From Lentimicrobium saccharophilum (lineage in GTDB: Bacteria > Bacteroidota > Bacteroidia > Bacteroidales > Lentimicrobiaceae): a DNA stretch of 64,000 nt. The stretch spans positions 1,118,968 through 1,182,967 of the forward strand of contig NZ_DF968182.1 in the NCBI RefSeq assembly GCF_001192835.1, written 5' to 3'. Below the pieces are notes generated by a model. It was not told the origin of the DNA and searched no databases. It saw only the letters and a program-made list of their open reading frames with translations. Both the position numbers and the translations under genes were made by a program. Positions 50,171 to 59,922 of this stretch are shown here, piece by piece. How positions within the stretch are numbered: position 1 is the stretch's first letter; every line of letters begins with the position of its first letter.

Positions 50171-51256
50171 CTACTGCAGTCCGCCATCAGCGCTTTTTCT
50201 GCTGTCGCCGAAATCCGACAGGTTAAACGCGACACTCAGGAAGTTTGGCGAACCGGCCAGGTGATAGGCCGAACGGGCATATGAAAAGTTAAATTTTGAG
50301 ACCCTCAGACCAATCCCCCAGGAAAAACCAACGGTGGAACGTTTGCTTTCAACTTTCATTTCCTGACGGCGCTGGTAGTTGTATCCCAACCGGAAACTGA
50401 AATTCTTTGTTGGAATAAACTCCCCTCCGATCACTACATGTCTCATTGCCTTGTCGGCAAACTCACCTGCTTTACTTTTCGTTTTTACTTCACCTGTAAA
50501 CGGATCGATTTCATCTTCAGCCGGGTCGTAGTAAGTCAGGTCCCATTTCTGTAAATTTGTAAGCAATACCGAATAGCGGAACGGCAGGTGCTGCAGTCTT
50601 TTTGAAATGCCCAGCTGGATTTCAAACGGGAGGGGCTCATTATTACCGGCGGTATAGGTTTTAAGCTGTCTTCCGATATTCCGGGCAATCAATGAGGCGG
50701 TAAATCCGGAAGGGGAATGGTACGATCCGGCAACATCCACACCAAGTCCGAAAGAATTATAAGTTTCAAATGAAGAATAGATAGTCTTCAGGTTGGCTCC
50801 GATGCTGAAAAGTGAATCAAGGCGCCGCCCCCAGCCCAGGACCAGGGCAAATTCACCGGCCGAAAATTCACCGGCATCTTCAGCGAGGATTCCCGTTTCA
50901 TCGGTATAGGTAAAACGGCCGTAATTGATATATTGCATGCTGGCCGCGAAACTGCCGGCCTTCTCATAAGTTCTCGAATAACTGGCAAACCCGTAATTTA
51001 TATCTGAAAAATAATCCACAAAGTTCAATGAAACGGCATTGTGCATTTCTTCCGTAATCAGTGAAGGATTATTCAATCCGACAGACAAATCATTATCCGA
51101 AATAGCCACAAAATTGCCTCCCATAGCTGCCACACGGGGAGAATTGGGCAGATTCAGAAAACGGTAGGTACTTGTCCCTCCAATCTGAGCCTGAACATTC
51201 ATGAAGCTAAAAACACTCAGAAAAATAATCAGTTGTAAAGATAATTTTCGGATCAC
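50171..51256 (-). CDS. porQ: Type IX secretion system protein PorQ
   Basis: A 361-residue outer-membrane beta-barrel protein. A signal peptide (residues 1-24) is followed by the PorQ hallmark GGTSTYRFLNLPNSPR and AAMGGNFVAISDND. It then has regular beta-hairpins to the C-terminus (FSFRLGYNYQRRQEM, NFLSVAFNLSDFG). PorQ is a FadL-like component of the Bacteroidota-specific T9SS. GTG at 51256 is taken as the start: it lies just before the signal peptide and 24 bp after a TACTTTTG -7 box, whereas the longer frame would begin upstream of that promoter. Confidence 0.85.
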   Translation of the reverse strand: MIRKLSLQLIIFLSVFSFMNVQAQIGGTSTYRFLNLPNSPRVAAMGGNFVAISDNDLSVGLNNPSLITEEMHNAVSLNFVDYFSDINYGFASYSRTYEKAGSFAASMQYINYGRFTYTDETGILAEDAGEFSAGEFALVLGWGRRLDSLFSIGANLKTIYSSFETYNSFGLGVDVAGSYHSPSGFTASLIARNIGRQLKTYTAGNNEPLPFEIQLGISKRLQHLPFRYSVLLTNLQKWDLTYYDPAEDEIDPFTGEVKTKSKAGEFADKAMRHVVIGGEFIPTKNFSFRLGYNYQRRQEMKVESKRSTVGFSWGIGLRVSKFNFSYARSAYHLAGSPNFLSVAFNLSDFGDSRKSADGGLQ

Positions 51257-51280
51257 GGTATAGGATTTAATATCAGTGTG

Positions 51281-51288
51281 CAAAAGTA
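51281..51288 (-). promoter_or_regulatory. -7 box of porQ
   Basis: The minus strand reads TACTTTTG, 24 bp before the GTG start at 51256. It helps decide the porQ start. Confidence 0.58.
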
Positions 51289-51480
51289 ACAGATCAGCAG
51301 ACAATCTGCTAACAAACGATGTCAGGAACTGAATATTGCAGAAAAAAGACAAAATCGGTCAAAATTGCTGAATTTATCAGCCTCCGGCAAAGCGCCATAT
51401 CCGGATTCAACCTTCATTGAACCTCACATAAAAACACCGGCAGGTAATTCTCCTTCCGGCGTAAATAAAATACTGACCGG

Positions 51481-53748
51481 CTATTTTCCGATCTGCTTCC
51501 GGATCAGGTTCAGTGCGCTGCCTGCAATAAACCACTCTATCTGCGACTGATTGTAAGTATGATTTACGATGAAGGATTCAGAAGAACCATCAGCATGATC
51601 AAGCGTAAGCGTTAACGGCTTGCCGGGAGAAAACTCCTTTAAACCGCTTACTGAAATGGTATCTTCTTCACGCACCTTGTCATAATCGGATTTATTGGCG
51701 AACGTCAGCGCGAGCATTCCCTGTTTTTTCAGGTTCGTTTCATGAATTCTCGCAAATGATTTAACGAGCACAACTTTCACCCCGAGATGACGGGGCTCCA
51801 TGGCGGCATGTTCGCGGGAAGAACCTTCCCCGTAATTTTCATCACCGATCACGATTGAACCCGCACCAGCAGCCTTATAGGCCCTGGCAACCGCAGGCAC
51901 GGCGTCATAACTTCCGGTCAGGCCGTTTTTTACAAAGTTCGTTTTTTCATTAAAATAATTTACAGCGCCTATCAGCAGGTTATCAGAAATATTATCGAGA
52001 TGACCGCGGAACCGGAGCCAGGGACCGGCCATGGAGATATGATCTGTAGTGCATTTACCTTTGGCTTTAATCAGCAGGCGCAATCCTTTCATGTCTTTCC
52101 CGTCCCAGGCGGGAAAAGGCTGAAGCAGCTGCAGCCGGTTAGAATCCGGCTTAACGGCTACCGTAACACTGCTACCGTCTTCCGAAGGTGCGACATAACC
52201 GGCATCTTTCACCTCAAAACCGTCCGGAGGGAGTTCAAGCCCCTCGGGCATATCCAGGGTAACCCATTCTCCGTTTTCATTTAACAGCTTGTCGGTGAGC
52301 GGATTGAATGTAAGATCTCCGGCTATGGTCATTGCAGTGACTATTTCAGGAGAGGCCACAAAACCATGCGTATTCGGATTTCCATCATTCCTTTTGGCAA
52401 AATTCCTGTTAAAAGAGGTAATTATTGAATTTTTGCGTTCCGGATCATCGGTATGGCGTTTCCATTGTCCGATACACGGGCCGCAGGCATTGGCCATTAC
52501 TACGCCGCCGATATCTTCAAAAACGTCCAGCAATCCATCACGTTCGGTAGTGTAACGTATCTGCTCTGAACCCGGCGTAATGATGAACTCGCTCCGCACC
52601 TTCAGGTTTTTCTGCTTTGCCTGACGGGCAACAGAAGCAGCACGGGTGAGATCTTCATAGGATGAATTGGTACATGATCCGATAAGCCCGACTTCAAGCG
52701 TCAGCGGATAATTTTTCTCCCTGACAATTTTTACAAATTCCGAAATACCGTAAGCGGCATCCGGCGTAAACGGTCCGTTGATATGAGGTTCCAGTTCCGA
52801 AAGATTTATTTCGATCAACTGATCATAGTATTTCTCTGGGTTTTGATACACATCCTCATCCGAACGCAGGTCTGCCAACATTTTATCCGCCATATCCGCC
52901 ACCACGGCCCTGCCGGTCTCTCTGAGGTATGCACTCATTTTTGCATCATAGCCGAAGATGGAGGTTGTGGCACCGATTTCGGCACCCATATTGCAGATGG
53001 TACCCTTTCCGGTTGCAGAAATTGCATCAGCCCCTTCGCCAAAGTACTCAACAATAGCACCGGTACCGCCTTTCACTGTAAGGATACCAGCTACTTTCAG
53101 AATTACATCCTTGGCTGAGGCCCATCCGTTAAGCCTGCCGGTAAGTTTAACCCCGATCAGCCTGGGCATTTTAAGTTCCCATGCCATTCCGGCCATTACA
53201 TCCACGGCGTCGGCGCCCCCGACACCTATGGCGATCATTCCCAATCCGCCGGCATTCACGGTATGCGAATCTGTACCTATCATCATTCCTCCCGGAAAAG
53301 CGTAATTCTCCAGTACCACCTGGTGTATGATACCGGCGCCTGGCTTCCAGAAACCGATGCCGTATTTGTTGGATACGGACTGCAAAAAATCAAAAACTTC
53401 CCTGTTTTGATCCAGGGCAGTGTCAAGATCGGCCTGAGCGCCGGAATGCGCCTGAATCAAATGGTCGCAATGCACTGTGGAAGGAACGGCAGTTCTGCTT
53501 CGCCCTGCATTCATGAACTGCAGCAGGGCCATCTGGGCTGTGGCATCCTGCATGGCGACCCGGTCGGGTGCAAAATTTACATAATCACCTCCCCTGGCGT
53601 ATGGCTTAAATGCTTCCCCCTTAAAAAGATGGGAATAAAGAATTTTTTCACTCAGGGTCAGCGGTCTGCCAAGCATCACCCTGGCATTTTTCACCCGTTC
53701 GGGCATCGCTGCATAAACACGTTGAATCAGGTCAAGATCAAAAAGCAT
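51481..53748 (-). CDS. acnA: Aconitate hydratase
   Basis: A 755-residue aconitase of the mitochondrial type. Fe-S cysteines are in [12 protein letters not shown] and [11 protein letters not shown]. Substrate residues are in [13 protein letters not shown] and the swivel-domain [17 protein letters not shown] with [20 protein letters not shown]. It interconverts citrate and isocitrate. Together with sucC and an E2 in the window it supports at least part of a citric acid cycle. No citrate synthase or isocitrate dehydrogenase is adjacent. Confidence 0.95.
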   Translation of the reverse strand: MLFDLDLIQRVYAAMPERVKNARVMLGRPLTLSEKILYSHLFKGEAFKPYARGGDYVNFAPDRVAMQDATAQMALLQFMNAGRSRTAVPSTVHCDHLIQAHSGAQADLDTALDQNREVFDFLQSVSNKYGIGFWKPGAGIIHQVVLENYAFPGGMMIGTDSHTVNAGGLGMIAIGVGGADAVDVMAGMAWELKMPRLIGVKLTGRLNGWASAKDVILKVAGILTVKGGTGAIVEYFGEGADAISATGKGTICNMGAEIGATTSIFGYDAKMSAYLRETGRAVVADMADKMLADLRSDEDVYQNPEKYYDQLIEINLSELEPHINGPFTPDAAYGISEFVKIVREKNYPLTLEVGLIGSCTNSSYEDLTRAASVARQAKQKNLKVRSEFIITPGSEQIRYTTERDGLLDVFEDIGGVVMANACGPCIGQWKRHTDDPERKNSIITSFNRNFAKRNDGNPNTHGFVASPEIVTAMTIAGDLTFNPLTDKLLNENGEWVTLDMPEGLELPPDGFEVKDAGYVAPSEDGSSVTVAVKPDSNRLQLLQPFPAWDGKDMKGLRLLIKAKGKCTTDHISMAGPWLRFRGHLDNISDNLLIGAVNYFNEKTNFVKNGLTGSYDAVPAVARAYKAAGAGSIVIGDENYGEGSSREHAAMEPRHLGVKVVLVKSFARIHETNLKKQGMLALTFANKSDYDKVREEDTISVSGLKEFSPGKPLTLTLDHADGSSESFIVNHTYNQSQIEWFIAGSALNLIRKQIGK

Positions 53749-53788
53749 AAGAATTAAAGTTCAGGCATGTTAATAATAAGGTCTGCGG

Positions 53789-53814
53789 CAGGCGCTTGCC
53801 GTGGCAAACGCCTG
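53789..53814. other. Isolated hairpin between acnA and the tudor-like gene
   Basis: CAGGCGCTTGCC and GGCAAACGCCTG pair over 12 bp with one mismatch around GT. There is no T tract on either strand, so it is either a terminator of the coaE transcript without U tail or a structured acnA leader. Confidence 0.45.
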
Positions 53815-53928
53815 AATATACCGGAATCCGGGGTTTGATGTAAAATACCACACGCTGTCAAAATCATCAGCAATAACAGCCGAATCCAGCTTTTGTTTAA
53901 GTACTGGCCGGCTTCATGCCATCATACT

Positions 53929-54462
53929 TCAGGCGCCTTTATCTCCTGTGAAATAATCTTCCTTGTTTTTAAACAATACATTAAAGGTGGTCAGGCTTCC
54001 GTAGATGCGGGTAATGTATTGCTGAATATTTACTTTATCCTCATCGCTCAGCGCGCTCGAATTAACCCTTTGCTCCAGCACACGCAGACGGTCGCGCACC
54101 ATTACAATTTTATGAAAAAACGCATCGATCGGCACTTCTTTTTCCTTCAGGGTCGGATCGCCCGGAAATAAAACCATACGACCACCGGTCCACCGCTGCC
54201 CCAGTGGTACAGTTTCCTGGATATCTGTAAAGCGGCGCAATACCCTGATCAGGCTCTTCTCCATTTTCTCGTAGGTAGCAATGTCCGAAGGCGTTTCAAC
54301 AGCCTCAAGCACCCTCATACCGGTAAAATCACGCTGGATAATCCGGGTTCCGTTTTCAATAAAGGTGATTTCCCATGCATCGGAGCGAACCTGAATGATC
54401 ACTCCTTTTCCGAACTGGGGATGCTCCACCCGGGAGCCTATACCCAACACCATGTCTTCCAT
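53929..54462 (-). CDS. Protein with tudor-like N-domain, function unknown
   Basis: A 177-residue protein. Residues 7-50 (GSRVEHPQFGKGVIIQV, then ITFIENGTRIIQRDF) look like the small SH3/tudor-like domain found at the end of UvrD/PcrA helicases. The rest is helical and charged (TYEKMEKSLIRVLRRF; IVMVRDRLRVLEQRV). No enzyme motif. It follows coaE by 11 bp and is in its operon. A nucleic-acid or RNA-polymerase contact is conceivable through the tudor-like part. Confidence 0.6.
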   Translation of the reverse strand: MEDMVLGIGSRVEHPQFGKGVIIQVRSDAWEITFIENGTRIIQRDFTGMRVLEAVETPSDIATYEKMEKSLIRVLRRFTDIQETVPLGQRWTGGRMVLFPGDPTLKEKEVPIDAFFHKIVMVRDRLRVLEQRVNSSALSDEDKVNIQQYITRIYGSLTTFNVLFKNKEDYFTGDKGA

Positions 54463-54473
54463 ATAGTTTTTTT

Positions 54474-55079
54474 TTACTGATTTTTAAAGGCTTCAGAGAT
54501 TCCCATAAGGTTTCTGTGAATTTCAAGCACCTGGGGTATGGCCAGGTCCGTGTCACTGTTCCGGATTACAAAATCCGACATCGCGATTTTGGACTCCTCC
54601 GGCCACTGGTTTTCAATTCGCGCCATTACATCTTCCCGCTTCAGTCCGTCACGAAGCATTACCCTGCTGATACGTTCCTCAACCGGTGCAGCTACGGTAA
54701 TTATTTTATCAAACATTTTGTAAAAGCCGGATTCAAAAATTATGGCTGCCTCCTGAATGATATATGGCACGCCGGATTGCGTTTCGATCCAATCAAAGAA
54801 ATGCCTCCTTACCCTCGGATGAATGATGTTATTGAGGGTTGTAAGTCTGGCCGGATCGTTGAATACCAAAGATGCCAGCATTCTCCGGTCGATGGATCCA
54901 TCTGGGCTGAGCACACCGTCTCCGGCCATTTCCACAACCATGCGGATAACCTCCGGGTCACCCAGAAACTTCTTTGCCTCAACATCGGCAATATAAACAG
55001 GTATGCCAAAAACACGAAACAAACCGGCAATGGTCGATTTTCCGCTCCCAATACTCCCGGTGAGTCCTACTTTCAGCAT
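54474..55079 (-). CDS. coaE: Dephospho-CoA kinase
   Basis: A 201-residue P-loop kinase for the last step of coenzyme A synthesis. Walker A is GLTGSIGSGKST (residues 5-16), IADVEAKKFL and NNIIHPRV are family elements, and QEAAIIFESGF corresponds to the LLxExG region. ATG 55079 starts directly before the P-loop strand; the longer frame has no similarity. A TATGTTTG -7 box lies 19 bp upstream. Confidence 0.93.
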   Translation of the reverse strand: MLKVGLTGSIGSGKSTIAGLFRVFGIPVYIADVEAKKFLGDPEVIRMVVEMAGDGVLSPDGSIDRRMLASLVFNDPARLTTLNNIIHPRVRRHFFDWIETQSGVPYIIQEAAIIFESGFYKMFDKIITVAAPVEERISRVMLRDGLKREDVMARIENQWPEESKIAMSDFVIRNSDTDLAIPQVLEIHRNLMGISEAFKNQ

Positions 55080-55098
55080 CTGTTTTGCGTTTATCTTA

Positions 55099-55106
55099 CA
55101 AACATA
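55099..55106 (-). promoter_or_regulatory. -7 box of coaE
   Basis: The minus strand reads TATGTTTG, 19 bp before the coaE ATG at 55079. Confidence 0.5.
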
Positions 55107-55201
55107 ATGCTTTTCAGGGAAACAGAAAAATCCGCAACAGGGATGATTCCTGCAATGAACCAACAATCAGGGTATACTCCGTGAATGGCTGTACTTCTCT
55201 C

Positions 55202-56203
55202 CTATTTCAGGATGAGGTATTCAACCTTTTGCGGTTCAATGCGGATAACCTTCAGAAATGCCGGAGCCCGGCTCACTTCAACCGGCACTCTTTCGCTGTC
55301 AGAAGCGACAGGTTTATCAATGTCAACAACAACGGTTACCAGCGAGGGATCCACCCGGTTATAGTCGCGCAGGGCAACCCTGCAGGTAAGGGTTACCTTT
55401 TCAGGGAAGGTGCGGTAGTTAATTTTACCGTGGCCTGATCTTATATTTACAGGCACTTCCATGGTAGTTTCAGTGAACTTTTCAACATTCAGCTGAACCG
55501 TCACGCTATCTGCCGATAAATTAACCGGGGGCCTGACCGGGGGCGCAATCAGCGCCAGCCTGGCAGTTACATCAGCCTTCAGATTATCAAAGGCCTTTCT
55601 TTCAGTGGTAATACTCCTGATTGTATCAATAATTTCTTTTCTGCCTGATATATAGATTGAATCCGGATCAGTCTGTACAGAATCATAAAGCTGATACTGA
55701 CGACTGAAATCAAGGGAAAGCCCGGGCCTGACACCTACCTTTTTTCTGATACTTTTTTCGAATATAAAATGAAGCGTATCCGGCTCTACAGCCGTCATTT
55801 CATATCCACCGGGAAGTTGTTGCGCAATTGACTTCAGCATTTTCGAAGTTCTCAGGAACCCGGTATACTGATCTCCTTCCTGTTTCAGCCTGAGGCTTTC
55901 CAGGCTTATGTTCACTGTGTTGCTTCTGGTTGAAAAAATACGCGAATATAACTCCAGCCCTTTGGCTTTCAGCGTAATACTGATAACAGAATCAGGATTA
56001 GAAATCATCACTTTTCCCTTAGGCAGGTTTTCAGGTACGGCCCTGAATCTGACCGGGATCTGATATTCCCTGGACAACTTGATCATTCCCCACATTATGA
56101 CAGAGATAACGACACAAATCAAAAAAACGGAAAGCCGGTTTCTCAGCTTTCCGTCCATTGGTTTTCTGACGCGTGCAATAATAGCATGTAAAATCTCTTT
56201 CAC
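55202..56203 (-). CDS. YbbR-domain membrane protein
   Basis: A 333-residue protein with one membrane helix near residues 24-42 and extracytoplasmic YbbR-type beta domains. The repeat signatures are VPVRFRAVPENLPKGKVM, VRPGLSLDFSRQYQL and MEVPVNIRSG. In Firmicutes the YbbR protein CdaR regulates the diadenylate cyclase CdaA; Bacteroidota homologues are encoded in the yajC-coaE region, as here. No cyclase gene is present in the window. Confidence 0.8.
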   Translation of the reverse strand: MKEILHAIIARVRKPMDGKLRNRLSVFLICVVISVIMWGMIKLSREYQIPVRFRAVPENLPKGKVMISNPDSVISITLKAKGLELYSRIFSTRSNTVNISLESLRLKQEGDQYTGFLRTSKMLKSIAQQLPGGYEMTAVEPDTLHFIFEKSIRKKVGVRPGLSLDFSRQYQLYDSVQTDPDSIYISGRKEIIDTIRSITTERKAFDNLKADVTARLALIAPPVRPPVNLSADSVTVQLNVEKFTETTMEVPVNIRSGHGKINYRTFPEKVTLTCRVALRDYNRVDPSLVTVVVDIDKPVASDSERVPVEVSRAPAFLKVIRIEPQKVEYLILK

Positions 56204-56236
56204 CTGCAGGGATCTTTGCTAGCGAAAACTGTTACT

Positions 56237-56560
56237 TTACTTCTGCTGGTTGGCCAGCTGATCACTGGCATCTCCGGCTACTGCAGATTTTTCAATTCTA
56301 AGCCGTGTGCCATCTTCCACTTCAATGGTAAAAGTGGTTTCCTGAACCTCCACGATCTTGCCGTGAATTCCGCCAATGGTAACGATTTTGTCACCCTTTT
56401 TCAGGGCTTCACGGTACTTCCTGAGATCCTTCGCTTTTTTTGCCTGGGGCCTGATGAAGAAAAAGTAGAAAACCACCATGATGAGGACCAGAAAAATCAG
56501 TGAGCTGTAACCACTGCCGCCGCCTTCGGCCGGGGCCATTAATAATGCAGATGTGAACAT
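56237..56560 (-). CDS. yajC: Preprotein translocase subunit YajC
   Basis: A 107-residue protein with one membrane helix (about 18-36, ending FFIRPQAKK) followed by the conserved cytoplasmic GDKIVTIGGIHGKIVEV segment. YajC associates with SecDF. It is in the DUF1573-yajC-YbbR-coaE order, all on the minus strand. Confidence 0.93.
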   Translation of the reverse strand: MFTSALLMAPAEGGGSGYSSLIFLVLIMVVFYFFFIRPQAKKAKDLRKYREALKKGDKIVTIGGIHGKIVEVQETTFTIEVEDGTRLRIEKSAVAGDASDQLANQQK

Positions 56561-56601
56561 TTGTTTGCTTGTTTATTTGGTTATTAAAGAATTCAGTATT
56601 G

Positions 56602-57081
56602 TCAATTCATTTCTTCCGGAAGCACCACCTGGGCTTTTATCCTCAGCACAACAGAGTTAGGCTGGGTATTGCTGATAATGGTAATGCTCTTGTTCTGAAA
56701 TCCGCGCCGGTTTTCACTGTCGAATTTCACCGCAATCTTATTGGATTCACCCGGCCTGATCGGCGTTTTGGGAAACTCAGGTACTGTACATCCGCACGAG
56801 GTGCTGACTTTCGAAATGATGAGATCAGATTTCCCGGCATTGGTGAATTTAAAGCTGTACGAAACCTTTTCGCCCTGAATGATTCTGCCGAAATCATGAA
56901 AATCCTTCTCAAACTCCAGCACAGGCATGTCCCCGGCATCGGCCTCTCCGCTTGCAGTATTCGGATTTTTAACTATATCTGCAGGATAAAGTCCCTCTGC
57001 AGCATTTCTGTTGCCACAGGAGGTCTGCATCAATCCAGCAAAAACAAGGGCGGCAATCAATATAATCGCATTCATTTTCAT
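56602..57081 (-). CDS. DUF1573 lipoprotein
   Basis: A 159-residue protein. A signal sequence ends in MQTSC, a probable lipoprotein anchor. One immunoglobulin-like DUF1573 domain (residues 45-155) shows FHDFGRIIQGEKVSYSFKF, VSTSCGCTVPEFP and IRPGESNKIAVKFDSENR. The two Cys of SCGC are conserved in the family. Function unknown; DUF1573 proteins are abundant periplasmic or surface proteins in Bacteroidota. Confidence 0.82.
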   Translation of the reverse strand: MKMNAIILIAALVFAGLMQTSCGNRNAAEGLYPADIVKNPNTASGEADAGDMPVLEFEKDFHDFGRIIQGEKVSYSFKFTNAGKSDLIISKVSTSCGCTVPEFPKTPIRPGESNKIAVKFDSENRRGFQNKSITIISNTQPNSVVLRIKAQVVLPEEMN

Positions 57082-57403
57082 ACTAAACAGTTTATTGCCA
57101 TTGAAAGGCCAAAAATATCAAATTCTCAAAGGCTCAGTCATCCCGGATCTTACTGCATCCTGATCTTCATGAAGGCCGGCAATACAACGACTGGGGCCTG
57201 AAGATGACAGGGCATTCATTCGCCTTTGCAAAGTTAGTCAAAAACATCAGATCAGGCGGGAGATTGCGGAATTATTTAAGAAATACCCTTTGTATCAGCA
57301 TGGCATATCGTTCAGGACAGCATCAAATAATACCGGCCCGTATATGATCCGGTAAAATTTTAAAAAAACTGCGGCAACAGGAATCCAAACCTGATCCGGG
57401 AAC
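57082..57403. other. Intergenic region with one promoter candidate
   Basis: A 322-bp gap between the GNAT and DUF1573 genes. The only signal seen is a minus-strand TAACTTTG -7 box at 57229-57236, about 150 bp before the DUF1573 ATG. No gene or strong hairpin. Confidence 0.45.
57229..57236 (-). promoter_or_regulatory. -7 box, possible promoter of DUF1573-yajC-YbbR
   Basis: The minus strand reads TAACTTTG. The leader would be about 140 bases. Confidence 0.4.
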
Positions 57404-57853
57404 TTAATCACAAGTGTTCCTGATGATTAACACATCATAATCTCCCAGATATGTAAAACCGGCTTTTTTATAGAGAAGCTGAGCAGGCAGATTATCCCGG
57501 TGAACCTCTATCTTAATCTGGTAACCGTCAGCACGGGCCAATTCCAGGGAGGCTTTCAGCAAAAAGGTGGCAAGGCCCATGCGGCGAAACGGATCAGCAA
57601 TCCCGAAATGGTGAAGGTAAGTTCTCCTTTTATCATTGGTCATCCAGGATGTACCCGCCACCATTCCATCATCGGTAACAAGCAATAGAAGATGCCCGCC
57701 GGCTTTCAGGGTCTGTTCAACAACAGCGGCATCGTCACCCCTGTGTGCACCGCCAAGTCCGTTTTCATTCCAGAACTTTTCCACAGCGGTAAAATCACCC
57801 GGTTCGAAGTTCCTTAACCTGAACCCTTCCGGCAAAAACTTTCCGGCAATCAT
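57404..57853 (-). CDS. GNAT-family N-acetyltransferase
   Basis: A 149-residue acyl-CoA-dependent acetyltransferase. The acetyl-CoA loop is GIADPFRRMGLATFLLKASLELAR split around the R-x-x-G-x-A signature (FRRMGLA), followed by the EVHRDNLPAQLLYKKAGF motif B. The substrate is unknown. Its start overlaps the nusB stop by four bases, so the two are translationally coupled. Confidence 0.85.
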   Translation of the reverse strand: MIAGKFLPEGFRLRNFEPGDFTAVEKFWNENGLGGAHRGDDAAVVEQTLKAGGHLLLLVTDDGMVAGTSWMTNDKRRTYLHHFGIADPFRRMGLATFLLKASLELARADGYQIKIEVHRDNLPAQLLYKKAGFTYLGDYDVLIIRNTCD

Positions 57854-58812
57854 TCCACAAGTCCCCTGCCTGATTTTTTGATTTCTCCGGAGGCTTTCAG
57901 GTCGGCCACAAGTTTATCCATCATCCCGTTTACAAACTGACGGCTCCGGGGAGTGCTATATTCCTTGGATATCTCAATATACTCGTTAATGGTTACCTTA
58001 ACCGGGATTGAAGGAAACTCGGTGAATTCACAGATCGCCATTTTCAGGATAATAACATCCAGTACCGCGATGCGCTCCAGGTCCCAGTTCTGTGCCCTTT
58101 CGGCAATCAGTTTGCCGGACACTTCACTTTTTACTATCGTTTTTCTGAATAGTTTAAGCACAAAATCCCTGATCAGGTCATCTCCTTCTTCATCAGGATT
58201 AATCATCAGCGGAGGCAGCGGCTTAAACTCGTCCATTGCCGGAGTCCACTTTCGCACGGTCTTGGCAACCAGCGATGCTGCAGTATCAATATCATCGGCC
58301 CAATGAATATTCCGTTCTTCAAAAATGCTGGTGTAAACCTCATTGGTAAGCATAAACTCACCAAACATCTGTAGCACCAGCTCCTTATCTTCATGGTAGG
58401 AGGCTGAAGGCGCATTCATATAGGACTCGTAGAGTTCAGAAGCTTTGAAATTCTGAAATATCTTTCTGAAAGTTTCCTGATGATCGGCCCAGGATATTTT
58501 TAATCGTGAAATATTACGCTGCAGGTCACGGTTATTCCCGAGTTGTTCAAGAAACCGGTTGTCGACAAAACGGGTATTCGGGTTCAGTTCCTCGGCGGTT
58601 GGCAGAAACTTCTGCCGTGCATCTTCCTGTCGGTTTCTTGCAAAATCCCTGACCTCCAGTATCGAGGACAACAGGTAAATGTATAAATCGTAAATGCTCT
58701 CAATACTCGAAAGCAGCCCCTTCTCTATCTGGTTTATCTGGCCGTCCTGCGTCTGGAAATGAGCGTACAGCGATTGTAAAACCTTAATCCTTAAATGCCT
58801 TCTGCTTAGCAT
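57850..58812 (-). CDS. nusB: Transcription antitermination factor NusB, long Bacteroidota form
   Basis: A 320-residue NusB, about twice the usual 140. It starts MLSRRHLRIKVLQSLYAH, like the RNA-binding N-terminus of NusB. The canonical C-terminal part is at residues 225-300 (WDLERIAVLDVIILKMAICEF, then KVTINEYIEISKEYSTPRS). About 130 residues of helical sequence are inserted or added in between, which is normal for the phylum. NusB works with NusE in rRNA antitermination. Confidence 0.9.
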   Translation of the reverse strand: MLSRRHLRIKVLQSLYAHFQTQDGQINQIEKGLLSSIESIYDLYIYLLSSILEVRDFARNRQEDARQKFLPTAEELNPNTRFVDNRFLEQLGNNRDLQRNISRLKISWADHQETFRKIFQNFKASELYESYMNAPSASYHEDKELVLQMFGEFMLTNEVYTSIFEERNIHWADDIDTAASLVAKTVRKWTPAMDEFKPLPPLMINPDEEGDDLIRDFVLKLFRKTIVKSEVSGKLIAERAQNWDLERIAVLDVIILKMAICEFTEFPSIPVKVTINEYIEISKEYSTPRSRQFVNGMMDKLVADLKASGEIKKSGRGLVE

Positions 58813-58888
58813 GAAATCTTTATGTAAATGAACTTATTGATTCTTTATCCGGAATTAGAACTTCATTTTTACACCGGATAACAGCCGG

Positions 58889-58896
58889 CAAAATTA
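58889..58896 (-). promoter_or_regulatory. -7 box of nusB
   Basis: The minus strand reads TAATTTTG, about 76 bp before the nusB ATG at 58812. Confidence 0.5.
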
Positions 58897-59546
58897 CAAT
58901 TTTTATTCAAAAGGTTTATTGCCTGATTTTTGACACAGGAGGAAAACCCTGCCGATTAAAGAAATCTGCCGGACAAAATAACCCGGTAAAAGAAATTCCA
59001 GGCATTAAGGATTCCTGAAAAATATCAGCCCTTCTGACCACCCTCCCGCCTGATCCCTTCGTAAAAATCTGAATAAATTGGTATTCAGTTAATTCAGAAG
59101 GTGCCAAAACCTGCCGGAATCTCATGCCCGGATGAATGCGCTAACAATACCTGCATATAAATATCATTGCTTTAACCATTACCGGATTTGGCTTTAAACA
59201 AGTACATCCATTTCACCTGCCCGCTTCATATAATTGATTGCCTCATAATCCGGAAGTCACTTTCGAACCCGTTACAAAACTTCAGTTGCATCTTAAACCT
59301 GCCGGATCCGAATGGTGTTAATGATCCGGAAAATCATTCAAAATCAGGCATCCCTGAATAGTAGCCGGGATTCGGAAAAATCATCAAATCAGCAAACAGA
59401 CAGTCAGAAAGATTTTCACATTGAGCAATTATTAATATCCTGATTATCAGTATTAAAAAAACCATTAAAGGCTAATAATAAGCGGATTGAGAAAACTATC
59501 GGATTTTTTTATGCTCTATCCTTATAAATAATTACAATTATTTTAA

Positions 59547-59554
59547 TATTTTTG
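59547..59554 (+). promoter_or_regulatory. -7 box of the DUF3276 gene
   Basis: TATTTTTG matches TAnnTTTG, 32 bp before the ATG at 59587. Confidence 0.55.
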
Positions 59555-59586
59555 CGTTTACATCCCAAAAATCTCAGATCACTGCC

Positions 59587-59922
59587 ATGGAAGAGTCCAG
59601 CACCAGAAATAATGTTGATGTCTACACCAATATCATCAAAGCCGGAAAAAGGACATATTTTTTTGATGTTAAGCTGACCAAGTCAGGCGAGAAATACCTC
59701 ACCATTACTGAGAGTAAGCGGCGGTATGACGAGGAGCAGGACAAGTTTATATATGAGAAACACAAGATCTTCCTTTACAGGGAGGATTTTGAAAATTTCA
59801 TCCATGGACTTTCAGGCGCAGTTGCATTTATAGATGCTGACAACAAAGGGTTGGATGCAGAACTGTCAGCAGCCGGAGCAAGTAATTCATCAGACCTGAG
59901 TGCCGAAGATTTTGGCCTCTAG
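59587..59922 (+). CDS. DUF3276 PUR-alpha-like nucleic-acid-binding protein
   Basis: A 111-residue protein with one PUR repeat: KAGKRTYFFDVKLTKSGEKY, then LTITESKRR and IFLYREDFENFIHGL. The C-terminal 25 residues are a low-complexity Ala/Ser/Asp tail. PUR-family proteins of Bacteroidota bind single-stranded DNA and RNA; the physiological role is not settled. It has its own promoter and no operon partner. Confidence 0.85.
   Translation: MEESSTRNNVDVYTNIIKAGKRTYFFDVKLTKSGEKYLTITESKRRYDEEQDKFIYEKHKIFLYREDFENFIHGLSGAVAFIDADNKGLDAELSAAGASNSSDLSAEDFGL

Larger units (their letters stand above)
58813..59586. other. Long intergenic region, 774 bp, no gene supported
   Basis: The region is A+T-rich and full of stops on both strands. 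The longest frame (69 codons, minus strand, 58916-59125) has no recognisable motif. The nusB promoter candidate (58889-58896) and the DUF3276 promoter (59547-59554) lie at the two ends. It may be decayed coding sequence. Confidence 0.5.

Noticed and set aside
58916-59125. 69-codon minus-strand frame in the nusB upstream region
   Set aside because: No motif, no start signal and biased composition; treated as non-coding.
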